A stretch of DNA of 64,000 bases from Strigamia acuminata (lineage: Eukaryota; Arthropoda; Chilopoda; Geophilomorpha; Linotaeniidae): positions 11,222,001-11,286,000 of the forward strand of contig OX442319.1 in the NCBI GenBank assembly GCA_949358305.1, given 5' to 3'. Shown one piece after another: positions 63,916 through 64,000 of this stretch (positions are counted from its first letter, which is position 1; each line of letters begins with the position of its first letter). Both the position numbers and the translations under genes were made by a program. The notes under the pieces are model-generated. The model was given only the letters and a program-made list of their open reading frames with translations, searched no databases and was not told where the DNA came from.

Positions 63916-64000
63916 ACTTCCTTTTTATATTTTTTTTCTATAAATTTATTTATATAATTTTTTTTTTTTAATGAAAATTATTCGGCAAAGGTTTGATATC

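Overview
This is a eukaryotic nuclear window: spliced genes, AT-rich introns packed with minisatellites and MITEs, three LTR retrotransposons and one tRNA gene. The gene content fits an arthropod. A chelicerate is the best guess, because of a compact secreted reprolysin-type (M12B) metalloproteinase like those of scorpions, spiders and ticks, and an intronless helical-protein gene with broken tandem copies. That placement is inference, not proof.

Layout. 106-426 (-): a possible two-exon small membrane protein. 809-13807 (-): Element A, a young Ty3/gypsy-type LTR retrotransposon (13.0 kb) with 1162-bp LTRs, 4-bp target duplication, tRNA-Pro primer site, gag, pol joined to gag by an apparent -1 frameshift signal, and an extra apparently spliced ORF after pol. 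14074-16375 (-): a 12-exon M12B metalloproteinase. 17867-19018 (-): an intact single-exon gene of unknown function, with decayed copies beside it. 19082-25264 (+): Element B, a Ty3/gypsy element with one gag-pol ORF, identical 264-bp LTRs and 5-bp target duplication AAGTG. 25321-25599 (+): small ORF of unknown function. 25777-29194 (+): ELAC2 (long tRNase Z), 12 exons. 30496-57847 (-): a SMOC gene of about 27 kb, convergent with ELAC2. Its introns hold several MITEs, many tandem arrays and Element C (54503-56322, a gag-only LTR element). 58.2-63.8 kb: repeats without a convincing gene. 63844-63915 (+): tRNA-Asp(GUC).

The exon models for the metalloproteinase, ELAC2 and SMOC were built by eye from GT/AG sites, reading phase and family resemblance. 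Each sums to a multiple of three, which is independent support. ELAC2 processes tRNA 3' ends; SMOC is a secreted matrix protein; the M12B enzyme is secreted. They share no evident pathway, so the window is ordinary gene neighbourhood plus recent transposon invasion.

Most interesting points: (1) seven consecutive hairpins in the Element A LTR, with a near-constant 12-13-nt core and stems that differ from one another but stay complementary; (2) a spliced extra ORF in the env position of Element A that does not look like an envelope; (3) a textbook A_AAA_AAC slippery site plus stem-loop at its gag-pol junction; (4) a second complete EF-hand (EC) cassette inside the SMOC gene, phase-compatible with upstream exons and ending in its own stop codon.
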